Source: Blattamonas nauphoetae
Lineage: Eukaryota; Preaxostyla; Oxymonadida
Assembly: GCA_033064195.1 (NCBI GenBank)
Contig: JARBJD010000021.1
Location: 410,521 to 474,520, forward strand
Direction of reading: 5' to 3'
Length of the DNA stretch: 64,000 nt
Shown: positions 24,501 to 35,059 of the stretch, piece by piece
How the letters are laid out: each line of letters starts with the position of its first letter
How positions within the stretch are numbered: the first letter of the stretch is position 1
Position numbers and translations under genes: made by a program
The notes under the pieces: generated by a model
Seen by the model: the letters and a program-made list of their open reading frames with translations, nothing else
Database searches by the model: none
What the model was told of the DNA's origin: nothing

Positions 24501-25536
24501 GTATGACGAAAAGAAGTCCCAACTGACACCTGAAATGAAGAAACTGTTGAGCTGGCTGATTCCTCTCATTGTCTGTCTGCTCGCCGCTCTTCTCATCGCC
24601 ATTGTGATCATCGTTCTTCTCCGCCGTCGAAAGAGCAAAACACCGACATTACAAACTGAGCTGGAAGAACAGGTGCAAGTTGGGGTGGACGAGAAGATTG
24701 AAGTGTTTCTGGATGAAGGCCACACAAAAGGACTTCTCCAAGCGGGAGGGCTCACACACTCGGCCTTCCAATCGACTGGCGATGATGTTCCGGAAGGCAC
24801 ACGCTCTGTGAATGCGAGATCGTCGCTGACCGAGGAGGAAGTCGCTGAGGTGATGGCTTGCAGTGGAGATTACCCAGTGACTGTGGCGAGAGTGAATAAC
24901 ACACTGTATTCTGTGCTTCACAAGGAACAAAGGGCTATCAGGAAGAGAACCATTGGGATTCAGATTGTGAACGGACTGAAGGAAGTTGTGGCGAATCGTG
25001 GATGGAGTGATGTTCTGACTCGCCTCTCCTCTCACTGGGTGTTGCTGGACACAGAAGGCAATGTGCAACTGAAACTTCAGATGAACGCATCAGAAGCGGA
25101 ACAAGAAGCCCTCCACACACAACAGAAGAATCAGAACGGAGAGATGAACAGTGCGAGCCAGGGACAGCAGGAGAAGAAGAGCAAAGTGGGCATGGACGGG
25201 TTGAGGTGGCGAGCACCTGAGGTTGTGGATGGGAAGCAAGTGGACGGGCACAAAGCGGCAGTTTTTAGTCTTGGCCTCGTCTTGTGGGAAATGGAGACTG
25301 GAGAAGTGCCCTTCGGGGAAGTTGATGCAGTGAATGCTCAACGCCAATCGGGAACAGGAGTTGGACCGAAAATGTCAGAAATGAAGAACGAGGAACTGAA
25401 ATCGATGATCCTGCGATGTGTTTCAGTTGATCCAAAAGATCGTCCAACACTTACCGAGGTCGGGGACTTCCTCAACTCTCAACCAGAAGACCCGAACCTC
25501 GCGTCAAGAAACGATATGGGAGAAGCGAATTCGTAG
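21574..25536 (+). CDS. Receptor-like beta-helix surface protein with pseudokinase tail (1320 aa)
   Basis: Single open exon. An N-terminal signal peptide (MIVLFLFVIRCSLSAANS) leads into about 690 residues of right-handed beta-helix sequence (pectin-lyase-like), visible as recurring short strands with G-G-G and S-C-x-F turns (GGGLFLSS, GGAIFLVG). Then come at least two beta-sandwich-like repeats, each with an acidic/Asn-Tyr-Thr-Ile ending (NKNYTITSIVG, DSNYTIKSFSP). A single membrane span lies near residues 989-1014 (LIPLIVCLLAALLIAIVIIVLL) before a basic stop-transfer RRRKSK. The cytoplasmic part (about 1060-1300) has kinase C-lobe landmarks RWRAPEV and KAAVFSLGLVLWEME, but HRD is replaced by LTR and no DFG is present, so it should be catalytically dead. 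Probably a surface sensor or adhesin. The extracellular repeat type is shared with the twin genes at 38351 and 44735. Confidence 0.8.
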   Translation: MIVLFLFVIRCSLSAANSELSVSSFAHFISTHPNTFNGNSNPEMMMLIPKGSYFAHDYEVSHRVLQLCGSIEHSSAKPNTFLMHSHPSENQKDHENLHVSNMESSIFLVTNSTLSLQSLAIELTNEISNRNHGSINFRPPRLAIVSNSMLTISGSVLELSSWTSPILVSTSAFGESAAQSSVVVNKCTFSTENGQMRGVVETSAFPDITTSPTVSIVGCSFDSLAVLGNDGIGLSLTPTARNSAEIVGTISPSLIGCSFVNVSSIGSSRQQQLSHLNQKMLGCVVSLTSSHLSGSTIRDVNNGGSLMCSNSSFSSLLSSPNADPEPSITHPDGNPRTFSPSDTYQIDDSHPSSTSASFSFCHFVRDGSPTATRALWFSSYPGSITITSCSFSGIALTGSEGGAVLVAHVTGQTAQPVTITSTNFTDCSCLSNSGGGLSATIVSPITVSHCRCVGCEAKGSQGQQNGGGMFLSSTHPSLESTYSDLYFDDCHTTYSGSGLFLSVSSPDTLISSIHVQRCSSGIGVNEQGHGGGMTLTIAEPIDVFASHIHVEDCCSESMGGGLFLSSPFGSTSLSDCQFVRCRLNGTTGAMGMGGGVRVTAFSKKCSFSNCEFDDCESSTLGGAIFLVGMSFDVIGCVVRNCLTDSFGAVCSMPISSASSLMISNTLFVGNTVGTTPSLFASDPSLENTTQFVDIAIYDGSNAQMTSITATDCYTTTAPNSAGYYLITVDPETSNIVFNEVDVEAFHKIGPRLTEQVTATLDVATNKIKVMVTGKIPVPSQEYDLTIREEGSGEKTTQRVQFTNGKCVLTSLSTTKSLKFNKNYTITSIVGVVPASSSSFSATNSIPTEAWSFNIAGNPTFATFTTPPQPPTLLKATAHLVTAEPQHAYVVLIFNEEVKGSFVFVVEEGGKDVEISVPIPDPSEVGESENFVVAGTKKVLTHDSNYTIKSFSPKPETDSTPIVWMSDTITFHIPKSSYDEKKSQLTPEMKKLLSWLIPLIVCLLAALLIAIVIIVLLRRRKSKTPTLQTELEEQVQVGVDEKIEVFLDEGHTKGLLQAGGLTHSAFQSTGDDVPEGTRSVNARSSLTEEEVAEVMACSGDYPVTVARVNNTLYSVLHKEQRAIRKRTIGIQIVNGLKEVVANRGWSDVLTRLSSHWVLLDTEGNVQLKLQMNASEAEQEALHTQQKNQNGEMNSASQGQQEKKSKVGMDGLRWRAPEVVDGKQVDGHKAAVFSLGLVLWEMETGEVPFGEVDAVNAQRQSGTGVGPKMSEMKNEELKSMILRCVSVDPKDRPTLTEVGDFLNSQPEDPNLASRNDMGEANS

Positions 25537-26323
25537 TCAGCACGACACAATCAACCATCACGAACTTGATTCATCGTTCATCTCGCCCAATCAATCATCT
25601 CATCCTCACTATCACACATCCACTCGGAATGGGGTATCTCTTCAACGACGTTGGATTCTTTTGATCCATTTTGGATCCATTTCACGCACACACCGCATTC
25701 ACCGACGAGACTTTCCTCGTCAACCACACTCTCACCTCAATCTCCACTTTCACGTCATTCCATCTTCTTTCCTGAGATTTCTGAGTTTCACTGTTTCTTG
25801 ATGTCATTTCCTTAACACACGTCACCTTCAGAAGCTTGTGTCTCTTCGATCTCTCAGCAATCATCTGTTTTCTCATCTTTCATTCAGTTTTCACTTCGCC
25901 GTCGACATTCAAGTCTTCGTTTCATATCACCCTTCTGGTCTTCCGTTCTCTTATTTTTGGACTCCGCTTCTCACAATTCAGTTCACAGCTCGTCTGAGAT
26001 TGTGTGAGTTGTTGAGAAGCTTTCTCGCCGTCTGGAGCCTTTTTCACCATTCTTTACCCTCACCTCGCACATCAAGCTCGGATCTACACCTTTTTTGACA
26101 CACCAACACATCATAAAACCAATAATTGAGCAATGTGGACTTGGGTGACACAGATCAAGGCCAAAACAAACGATACTCATAAATCGAACCGATTGTACGA
26201 TATATGTCAAAGTACGAACATTTCGGCCATAAAGCTATATCTGTGAATGGATTTCCTGGCGTTGGCTCAAGATAAATGCTTATTGGGATTCTACGAATGA
26301 TCGTGCCATAACAGGCAATTCTG
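25537..26323. other. Intergenic region before the Hip gene
   Basis: About 790 bp of CT-rich then AT-rich sequence without a supported gene. Short open frames lack domain or splice support. Nothing repeat-like stands out. Confidence 0.4.
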
Positions 26324-27908
26324 ATGTCACTTCCAGAAAAACAGATCAATGAGTTGAAATTGTTCCTTTCACAGGTTCAGGCCAACCCGGCCATCCTTGA
26401 CCTTCCTGATCTGAAGTTCTTCAAGGATTTCCTTCTCTGTTTGCACTCCTTTTTCTTCACATTCATCACCTCATTTTTCTCGTCCAGCTTGGGGAGCGAA
26501 GATTCCAACACCTCCCCCACCGCAACCAAAGCCTGGTTTGTAACTTCCCCCCTCATATTTTGTCATAATTCGTTCATCTTCGGCCATTTTTTCCTTTTTC
26601 AGAACCAAAATCGGAGCCACCTCCGAAACAGGCAGAGCCAGAAAAGGAAGAAACGATGCAAAAAGACGAAGATGAGGATGAACAAAGCTCTGATTCCGAA
26701 CCACAACTAACTCTTGAGAACCCTGACCTTCCAATAGTGACTCCATCACTCGAAGACATCCCGATCCCTGTCCCAGAACCCAAAGAAGACGTAGACTTTG
26801 AGAAGGCTGGAGAGCTTAAACAGGAGGCTCAAGCAGCGAAAGCATCAGGTGATTTGGCTAAAGCTCTTGAACTGATCACGCAGTGCTTAGAGATCAATCC
26901 CAATTCCACAATCAACATCGGTCTTCGTGGACAGATCCTCCTCGATCTTGGACGTCCTCAGGGAGCTCTGAGCGATGGTGAGGAGGCAGTGAAGAGAAAC
27001 CCAGACTCGGCCAAGGGATATGTCGTGAGAGGAAGAGCGAACGCTCTTTTGGGACATTTCAAGCAAGCATATGAGGATTTGGCAACTGGTATGAATTTAT
27101 TACATTATATCATTGTTGATACTACTGCTTTTCTCTCATTTTCTCTCGTTTTCTTCCATCATTATTTTGTTTTTCTTTTCTCCCCTTTTTCCACTCAGCC
27201 CAAAGAATCGACTACAATGGCGACCTGGACGAAGAGATGCGTCCACTGCAGAAGAAGGTTCAGTATCTGCAAGCGCAGGAAGGAAGAGAACGTCGAAAGG
27301 CCGACAAAGCACGAAGAAAGGAAGCTGAACGAAGAAGAGCAGAAAACGCTCGTATCGCCGCTGAGAACGCTCGCCGCGCAGAAGAAGAGAGAAAGAAGGA
27401 AGAGGCCAGACAAGAACAAAGCGGTGCTGGCATGGGAGGCATGGGTGGGTTCCATGGCGGCATGGGAGGCATGCCCGGTGGAATGGGAGGGATGGGCGGC
27501 ATGCCAGGTGGCATGGGTGGGATGCCTGGAGGGATGGGAGGTATGCCAGGCGGAATGGGAGGCATGCCAGGAGGAATGCCTGATCTCGGAATTGACATGA
27601 ACGATCCTGAGCTTTTGGCAGCGATGTCTGACCCAGCGTTCCTGGAAGGACTCAAGGACCCCACAAAGTTGATGTCGAACCCAAAATATGCTGGGCTGCT
27701 TGCGAAAATCATGGCAGGCATCCAAAAGAACGGGGGAATGGGCGGCGGAATGCCTGGAGGGATGGGAGGCATGCCAGGCGGAATGGGAGGCATGGGCGGG
27801 ATGCCAGGTGGGATGGGAGGGTTCCCCGGCGGCATGGGGGGAATGGGAGGGATGGGGGAGGAATGGGCGGAGGGTTTGGAGGGATGGGTGGGGGATGGGG
27901 GGAGTTGA
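26324..27908 (+). CDS. Hsp70-interacting protein Hip (ST13-like), 4 exons, 452 aa
   Basis: Exons 26324-26438, 26488-26535, 26603-27088 and 27199-27908 sum to 1359 nt (453 codons). Hip is a cytosolic co-chaperone that binds the Hsp70 ATPase domain and stabilises its ADP form. The order of domains matches: an N-terminal dimerisation helix (MSLPEKQINELKLFLSQVQ), an acidic linker (QKDEDEDEQSSDSEPQ), three TPR motifs (about 95-215, with LEINPNSTINIGLRGQILL and VKRNPDSAKGYVVRGRAN), a long charged helix (Arg/Glu/Lys-rich, about 225-290), a Gly-Met-Pro repeat region, and a C-terminal STI1/DP domain (NDPELLAAMSDPAFLEGL ... MSNPKYAGLLAKIMAG). A second Gly-Met-rich tail follows the STI1 domain, which is longer than in animal Hip. 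A clear housekeeping gene. Confidence 0.92.
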
Positions 27909-28033
27909 TTAAGGGCGTGGATTCTTAAACATTCGTGTCACTTCTATTGTCAATCATGAAATTTACCATTTTTTCTCCTTATGTGCGTCACCGATTTTCT
28001 GTCCGAATCCATAACATTTTTCATCAAGATTCG

Positions 28034-30006
28034 ATGATCCCTGTTCCTTTATCCCATCAGCTTGGCATTTCTGAACAACAAATCCATCCTCAGAATACAC
28101 TGGTTGCTGACTGCTTGTCCCAATTCAAAAATGGAGACGAACAAAACAAACTGAATGTCGTCCATCAACTGTATTCCACGTTCACATCAGGTTTGTTGGC
28201 GATCACACAATTCTTGTCGCTTTTTCTTTCTCTGCTTCGATCCTCTCTTTCCTGTTCAGAACAAGTGGATCACATATCGTTGAGAGAAAGTGTGATCTCG
28301 TCTGGGTTGTTGGAAGAGTTCTGCTCCACATTATCCTCCCCATGCTCCGAAAAGCTCTTCGTCTGCTCCTCTCTTTCTCGCATCATCTATTCCCTCTTTC
28401 TTGGATCCACAATTTGATCGTGTTCAGGGACCGTTGAGTGGACTTGTTCTGACAATTGTGAGTTTTGGTGGAGTTAGCGAGAATCGAGTTGCCAGCACTC
28501 TTCTTCCTCCACTCCTGACTCTGGTTTCAGTCTGAGATTCCTCACATTTTTCATCGTCTTCATTTTTCTTCTGATTTTCCAGAATCCGAAAGAATCGATT
28601 TCAAAAGGAACAACTCGAGCAATTGGGTTTGTTTTCTTTATCCATTCAACTTTTTCTCATTTTTCTTTCCTGATTGACTCAGTCTGTTGTGCAGTGGCTC
28701 GCTTTCTGTTGAGGATGTCGATGGAGTCCTGAACTCTGGAATTGTTGAAGGCCTTTGCTCTCAAATGTCAGCCTCGTTTTCGGAAGGGCGAATAGGAACC
28801 GTAATCGAAGTATTGAGATCATTGGACCATCTTTGCGCTGGACTCCAATCCTTTGTTCAAAAGCAGGAATCATCACATCAAAAGGGAAAAAATGAACGTG
28901 AAACACACCTGCAAAAACATCAAGAAATTGATAAACAATCACCTTTTTCTCTCCACAATCGCTGTCTGACCGCACTATCGGAGATTGAAAGGACACTTCG
29001 CTCGATGATTGCGGTGCTCCGACAACAAAACAGAAAAGAAGGAAAGCAAAACCAACTAGAACGAAGCGAACTGAGCAACTGGATTGGAGGGATGTTGATC
29101 CGACACTTCCCTTTGTCGTTTGTGGGATTGGGAGAGAAGAAGGAAGGAGTGATTGGAATTGACATTGGGCGACTTCGAGTGGAAATGGAAGAGAACGAGA
29201 AACGACACGAAATGGAAAGAAGGAAGGAGAGGGAAAGGATGGAAGCCGAACTCAGGAAGGAGAAAGAAAGGATTGAAGAGGAAAGAAAGAAGGAGAGAGA
29301 GGAATTGAAACAGAAAGAAGAAGCGCGAAGGAAGAAGTTTGAACGACAGATGGCCGAACTGCAAGCGGAAAGAGAAGCAAACCAACGGTTCATCAAAGAA
29401 GGTCAGGAAAGGCAGAAAAAGGAAGAGAAAGAGGAGGAAGAAAGAAAACGACAAAGCCAAGTGGGAGCAGCAGCCATCGAACTCTTCCCTCAGCCAAACT
29501 ACACTCTTTCTGGCAACAAGTTCACCAAACAATCGACAGGTGGTGGGTGTCTCGTCTCGTTCGAATTCGGCGCTGCTGTTGCTCGCCTCTCGCTGATCGT
29601 TGGAAATATTTCATCCAATTACGCCATCGGCATCATCTCTTCGACACTCGCAGCAAATGTTCAGACAACTCCATTCTCCAATCTGATTAGAGGAGCAGGA
29701 GGTTGGGAACTTCATCCAAGAGGTCGGTATACATGTCTGAATGGAAAGATTACAAATAAAGGACAGGCATGTCAGACGGGAGCAGCGGGACAGCGAGTGG
29801 TGATCGAGGCAGATGGACGCGAAGGAAGGAGAACTGTTCGAATGTCGCAAGATGGACAGACACAGCCAGCCTTCTTCACAAACATCCCTGTTCCCTTCCG
29901 ATTCGCTGTGTACATCCACTACTCGAATGATTCAGTGACAATCGAGTCAGTGGAAGTTGTGAAAGAGGCACAGATGGTTGGAGGAACGATACCTGTTCAG
30001 ATGTGA
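28034..30006 (+). CDS. Helical / coiled-coil / SPRY-like protein, 5 exons, 573 aa
   Basis: Exons 28034-28190, 28260-28360, 28428-28523, 28583-28626 and 28683-30006 sum to 1722 nt. An in-frame ATG 26 codons upstream (27956) is an alternative start; I prefer MIPVPLSHQLGIS. Residues 1-250 are ARM-like helices split by four short introns. Residues 300-400 form a strongly charged coiled coil (Glu/Lys/Arg heptads such as RKERERMEAELRKEKERIEE). The last 170 residues look like a SPRY/B30.2-type beta-sandwich: YTLSGNKFTKQSTGGGCLVS, then NYAIGIISS, CLNGKITNKGQ and RFAVYIHYSNDSVTIESVEV. SPRY domains bind partner proteins, so an adaptor role is plausible. Assignment of the last domain is by pattern only. 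Confidence 0.7.
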
Positions 30007-30058
30007 GATTCATTCAACAGTAAAGCAATGTCGTCAAAGCTTCATACTCGCTTCATTT

Positions 30059-31173
30059 TATACCTGTCAGGCATGGCATGGCATCCCTGTTTTTACCGAA
30101 AAGCGTTGACATGCCAGGGCATGGTCGTTCCCAATGATGGGTCCGAGATCTTTTTTCAAATCGACAAACAACACGATAAAGACGACAATCTGAGTTGAAA
30201 GTGGAAGGAATGAGATGGATGCACTACTTTAAGGGATAAATACTCAACATATCTGCCTTCTGACACAGTTCTCGTGAAAAATATGTGTTTCATGGGTTGA
30301 TCTTGCTTCACTTCCTGAAAGGACTGTTTGTCTTCATTTTTCGATGTCATTCGATTCTATATTGTCCATCAGATTCATTTAACTTAAACTGTCACCTATT
30401 CTCTTACTCCTCTCAATGTCCGATCTTTCATTGTCATCTCTTGACAAGTAAAAGTCAAAGCCCGAAGCAACTTTTCTTGCACAAATCTGTCCTAGTAACC
30501 GGCAAACTCCGCCAGAAACAGGTTTATTCATCAATCTTGCTCAGTTATTTTGCCAGTTCATTCATGTCACTCCGAGTTTCACGATCGTGCCAAGAGACAA
30601 CGATCTAAACAGAAGACCAGTAAATCACGCAAAAGTCATGTATTTCCAACGGTATTTTTCATTCTTTCAGTCATTCTTTTTGTTTCGAGACTAGATCCCC
30701 ACTTCAGACGGTAACTGCCTCGATTTCTCCTTACAACCGCTCCAACGAACTGAATTCCCCTCTGACGTGATGGAAGAGCGATCTTAATGAGAAAATCCAA
30801 CCTGATACATTGATATGTTGCCAAAGACTACTCAGACACAATACCTTCTCACCAACACTTTTTTGACTTCTTCTTTGAGATTCATCTCCCCAAACCGTCT
30901 TTCTCTGTCTTCTTCTGTCGATTGTGTTCCACCTCTGGAGTTTTCGTTTGACGTGTCGTTTTCACTACATTGATTTTTAACTTTTTTTCTCAAAACACCA
31001 CCGCATCTGTCTCTGCCAGTAATACTTCCCAATGCGAAGTAAAATGAGTTGATAACATGTTTATACACATATAGAATGTGATTTAGGACCTTTCTAAGAT
31101 GAAGATGTGATCGAGCCCATTGTGAGTGGACGTTGGCATTTGACATCTAGAAAACCCATGCCTGACAGGTATA
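30059..31173. mobile_element. Candidate non-autonomous DNA transposon with 18-bp inverted ends
   Basis: The sequence TATACCTGTCAGGCATGG at 30059-30076 reappears as its exact reverse complement at 31156-31173, 1115 bp end to end. Both ends begin with TA, as expected if a Tc1/mariner-type insertion duplicated a TA target. Weaker inverted similarity extends inward: CCCAATGATGGGTCCGAGATC on the left against CACAATGGGCTCGATC on the right. The interior holds short open frames (one of 104 codons on the minus strand) but no recognisable transposase, so it would be a non-autonomous copy. It lies in the gap between two host genes. Confidence 0.5.
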
Positions 31174-31310
31174 CTTCATTTCAATCTACGTCAATTTTGG
31201 GACCTCTTTTTCCTGGAACTTCATGATAACACAGCTTGAGACTTCCATTCTCTGGCCCACTATATTATTCAACGGTGAACGATTCAATTGATTCGACTTG
31301 AAATCACTGA

Positions 31311-34300
31311 ATGCCACGTCCACATGAAAGAAAGCGACGAGAACACAGAAGTCGACCTCGTAAATTGAGACATACTTCTCCAAGTGATGCAGAAAGCGAT
31401 GAAAGTTCACGCTCGACACAATCGGATTCATCATCTTCTTACCGTGTCTCAGCTGAGGATTATGATGCAAAGAACGATGTTCAATTTCAAATTTATGAAG
31501 ATCTTCTCCAACGTGCCGAAGCGAAGGAGGTGAGCTTGAACACAACAATCTCCTCTCTGATGGCAGAACTCAAACGAAGTGAGAATGAACTTGCTGAAAT
31601 TCAAGATGAAAACCAGAAACTACAAGCCGATATCAACCATTTAGCAAATGAAAATGCCGCTATGAAAGAAGAACTCCATCTCAAAAATCAGGAACAATCA
31701 AAAAACCAAAAACAGACCCAAAAACAAATATCAGACGCAAATTTGAATCTCCAGCGAGAAGTCGAAGAGAAGGATCGAATTGTGGAAGAAAATCGAAGAC
31801 TTGGACTGGACATTCAAGAATGCAGGGATATTTTGAATTCGATCACATTCATTCCCGACAATCGAGAATCATACAATATGACCAAGAAAACATCACGACA
31901 ACGATATACCCAATCTCTTGTTAATCAACAGGCAGAGGTTTCGCTTGCTTCAAAGATTTCGCAGTTTGTGAGTCGATTCGAATCGATGCATCAAGAACTC
32001 GTCGCAAAGGACGTGACAATCAACGAAAACGAAGGCACAATCGAAGAACTTCAAAAACAGGTAGCCCATGAACAAAAACAGCTCGAAGACACCAAACAAG
32101 AGATTCAGAAACTTGACACGCAATTATCTCAAAGTCAAACACTTATCCAAAATTTAAGAAAGGAAAACGAATTAACAGACGAAGTGTTTGCTTTTGTCGA
32201 CTTTGCCAATGAGAGAGCGGACGATATCGACCATATTTCGGACAAATTGCAGAATACGATCGTGCTCATCGACAGATTCGCTTCTATCGATGGTGTGCTC
32301 TTGGAAGGCGATCAGAGGACAAAGAGAAAGGACAGGAGGAAAGACAGCAGTCGCACTCCAGGAAGAGGAACGAACAGAACGTATTTGGCAAGAAAAAGGA
32401 GAGAAGATGATATTCAGCAGTTGCTGGAGGAAAAACGGAAAGAAATGACATCCAACCTCGATTGTTTGGAAGCTCTTGTAGATGAAGCCGAACAACGGTG
32501 TGAACAGTTGATTTCTGAGAAGAAAAGAATGCGGAAAGAAGAACTCGATAAATTGAAGGTTTCTGAACTTCGAAAGCATGTTGAAGAAGAAAAAGAGCGA
32601 CAAAAGGAAGTCCGAGCTGGTGTCGGAGAAGGGAGAGAGGAAGCCCTTCGCGAAAAGGAGAAGAGGGTCGCGATCGAAGCTGACATCAGAAGACTCGATG
32701 AGGAGACAGAAAAGATGAGAACTAAAATCAAGAAATTGAAAAACGAGAAGGAAGAACTTGCGAAAAGGCTGCAGGAAAGCGAATCGGAACGAAAAGAGGT
32801 GGAGAGGACAGCGACACGAGTTCAGGCAGATCTGGATGAGAAAATGCGAGAAACCCGACAGAATGAAATGGAAAAGAAACAGTTGGAGCGTCAATTGGAC
32901 AGAGCGGAGATGCAAATCAAGACATTGTCTGAAACACTCTCAATTCAATCACATCAAGGAGTGTTGGGCCAGACTGTCAACCCACAGCCGTACAACATAA
33001 CACTGACAGCTCCAACACCAGGTGGGCCTCAAATATATCCGGCACAGCAGTCATTTGCACAGCAACCTCTGGGGCATAGTTTTGTGCCAGGGATGAACCC
33101 ATTTGTGGGTACGATCTATCCACAATTCGCCAACCCAGGATTCAATGCGACATATGGAGGAATTGGTCATCAGCCCGCTGAAAATGCTGATTCCCGCAAT
33201 TTAAGCCAAGGATTCACCAGATTAGCCGAATCTAACACATTCGAATCAATGCGACGGGAAGTCAAGAAAATGGAAGAAGACATTCAGAAAAAGGAGAAAA
33301 AATTGCGAAAGGAAGAAGAATTAAGAATGACTATCGAAAAACAGAAGGTTAATTTGGAGGAGAAGATGGAGAGACTTCAGAGGGAAAACGACAAGCTCTC
33401 TCGAGAATTGGACAAGAGAGAAGCAACTCAGGTCCAATCAACAACACCTAGGCGCATTGAAACACCCATTATCGTTCAGTCTCAGCATTCAGAACAAGAT
33501 GCTTGGCGAAAGGAAGAAGAGACAAGAATGAGAAGAAAAGAAGAAAAATGGACGATCGAAAGGGCTAGAATGGAAGCCGAACTTCGTGATAGAGACATAC
33601 GCATCACCGAACTTGAGTTTGAGCTGGACAAAACGCGTCGTGAGAGAGATGAATTCGAGCGCGAAATCGAAGAGCTAAATTGGGAGCTAGAACGAAAATC
33701 CGAAGAACAGAAACGGATTCAACGAGAAAAGAATGGCCTGGAGCGAAACTGGGAAGAAGAAGAGAAAGAACTGGCGGAGGAAAGAGCAAGGCACGACAAA
33801 GAAAAGCGTGATCTCGAACGACTCGAAATGAAAAGAAAAATGGAAGATGAAAACAGAACGCGTGAAATGCGAAGACTTGCTGAGGAGTTACGAGCAAAAG
33901 AGGAGCAGATTGAGGAAATGGAGGATGAACGAAGGTTCGCAGATCAGGAAAAAAGGAGAAAAGAATGGGAAAGCACGAAAAACAGTCCAACCCTCAATTT
34001 TTCTCATCGCCCCGAGGTCAGCTCACCAAGTCCAACCACAACACGAAGATGGAAAGAAGAAGAACGAGATTATCGAAAGAACCAAAGAGACAGAAAGGAA
34101 AAGGAGAAGCAACAGGAACGAAAGAATAGAGAAATGAAACATAGACCAAGAACTGTCCATTCACCCCAGCGCGTAAGATTTGTTGATTCTCACACGCCGA
34201 GCCAGCAGGAAAAGAGAAGAGAAACAGGACGAAGTCAACGATCCTCAGAACCAACAAGATTCCGCTCCCTCTCTCCTCCCTCTGCCGTAAAATTAACCTC

Positions 34301-34841
34301 TCCACTCCAGCAACCTCGTGATCTCCAAAATAGGCACTCAAACGACCCATACACCTCTCGCCAACCATCACACAACACAAGACGAGAAAGAGATGATATT
34401 TCAGACTATCAAGGACAGCGAACAATGTCACCATCATTTATTCGAAATCTTTCGGTCGAACCACAATCTGGTTTTATGACGCAGTTGTCGGTTTCGCCGC
34501 TGACAGTTCGATCTCCACGGCTTCACACAGAACGAAGAAATGATGAAATAGAAAGAGAGAGGACGATGGAAGGGAGAGAGAGGGAAGGGGAAGGAAGGAG
34601 TGAACGAAGAAGAAGCGATAGAAACGCTCAAGACAGCCGTCGCCCACAAGAGTCAACATTCATCCAACCACTTCAAGATAACACGACACTATCTCTTCCT
34701 TTTCGCTCGCCAATCCACCAGATGAGTTCTTCACCCAAACCACAGCGGAGCGAGAGGAGGAAGGGCAGGGAGAGAAGATCGAATGATACGGTCGGTGTTT
34801 CAATGGATGCTTCGACGGGACTCTTTGATTTGGATGATTAA
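31311..34841 (+). CDS. Long coiled-coil protein (1176 aa)
   Basis: Single open exon starting MPRPHERKRREHR. A basic, Ser-rich head of about 50 residues precedes three long coiled-coil blocks (roughly 60-210, 220-540 and 640-890) made of Glu/Lys/Arg/Gln heptads. They are broken near residues 550-630 by a Pro/Gly/Gln-rich flexible stretch (PQIYPAQQSFAQQPLGHSF). The last 280 residues are Arg/Ser/Pro-rich and basic. There are no enzyme motifs, membrane spans or signal peptide. Proteins of this form usually scaffold cytoskeletal or basal-body structures; in an oxymonad the axostyle and preaxostyle would be candidates, but that is speculation. The antisense strand also reads open for long stretches because of codon bias. 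Confidence 0.75.
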   Translation: MPRPHERKRREHRSRPRKLRHTSPSDAESDESSRSTQSDSSSSYRVSAEDYDAKNDVQFQIYEDLLQRAEAKEVSLNTTISSLMAELKRSENELAEIQDENQKLQADINHLANENAAMKEELHLKNQEQSKNQKQTQKQISDANLNLQREVEEKDRIVEENRRLGLDIQECRDILNSITFIPDNRESYNMTKKTSRQRYTQSLVNQQAEVSLASKISQFVSRFESMHQELVAKDVTINENEGTIEELQKQVAHEQKQLEDTKQEIQKLDTQLSQSQTLIQNLRKENELTDEVFAFVDFANERADDIDHISDKLQNTIVLIDRFASIDGVLLEGDQRTKRKDRRKDSSRTPGRGTNRTYLARKRREDDIQQLLEEKRKEMTSNLDCLEALVDEAEQRCEQLISEKKRMRKEELDKLKVSELRKHVEEEKERQKEVRAGVGEGREEALREKEKRVAIEADIRRLDEETEKMRTKIKKLKNEKEELAKRLQESESERKEVERTATRVQADLDEKMRETRQNEMEKKQLERQLDRAEMQIKTLSETLSIQSHQGVLGQTVNPQPYNITLTAPTPGGPQIYPAQQSFAQQPLGHSFVPGMNPFVGTIYPQFANPGFNATYGGIGHQPAENADSRNLSQGFTRLAESNTFESMRREVKKMEEDIQKKEKKLRKEEELRMTIEKQKVNLEEKMERLQRENDKLSRELDKREATQVQSTTPRRIETPIIVQSQHSEQDAWRKEEETRMRRKEEKWTIERARMEAELRDRDIRITELEFELDKTRRERDEFEREIEELNWELERKSEEQKRIQREKNGLERNWEEEEKELAEERARHDKEKRDLERLEMKRKMEDENRTREMRRLAEELRAKEEQIEEMEDERRFADQEKRRKEWESTKNSPTLNFSHRPEVSSPSPTTTRRWKEEERDYRKNQRDRKEKEKQQERKNREMKHRPRTVHSPQRVRFVDSHTPSQQEKRRETGRSQRSSEPTRFRSLSPPSAVKLTSPLQQPRDLQNRHSNDPYTSRQPSHNTRRERDDISDYQGQRTMSPSFIRNLSVEPQSGFMTQLSVSPLTVRSPRLHTERRNDEIERERTMEGREREGEGRSERRRSDRNAQDSRRPQESTFIQPLQDNTTLSLPFRSPIHQMSSSPKPQRSERRKGRERRSNDTVGVSMDASTGLFDLDD

Positions 34842-35059
34842 GGGACGGAGAATGTGTCTTTATTTTCATTTCACCCTTGATATCTTCTAATTTCAATATC
34901 GTTCTTGTGAATTGATCGTCCAAATCCCCTCGCGACTGATCCAGGCCTACATAGTCACAATTTCAGTCAATATTTTCCAAAAATGAGAAATAGAGTCAAT
35001 AGACGAACATGAAGTAAGACCATGAAATGATAACAAACATAAGATGCTAAACGGAAGGA

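Noticed and set aside
32172-32915. Minus-strand frame of 247 codons opposite the coiled-coil protein
   Set aside because: It is a Phe/Leu/Ser shadow of Glu/Lys-rich sense codons, typical for antisense of coiled coils.
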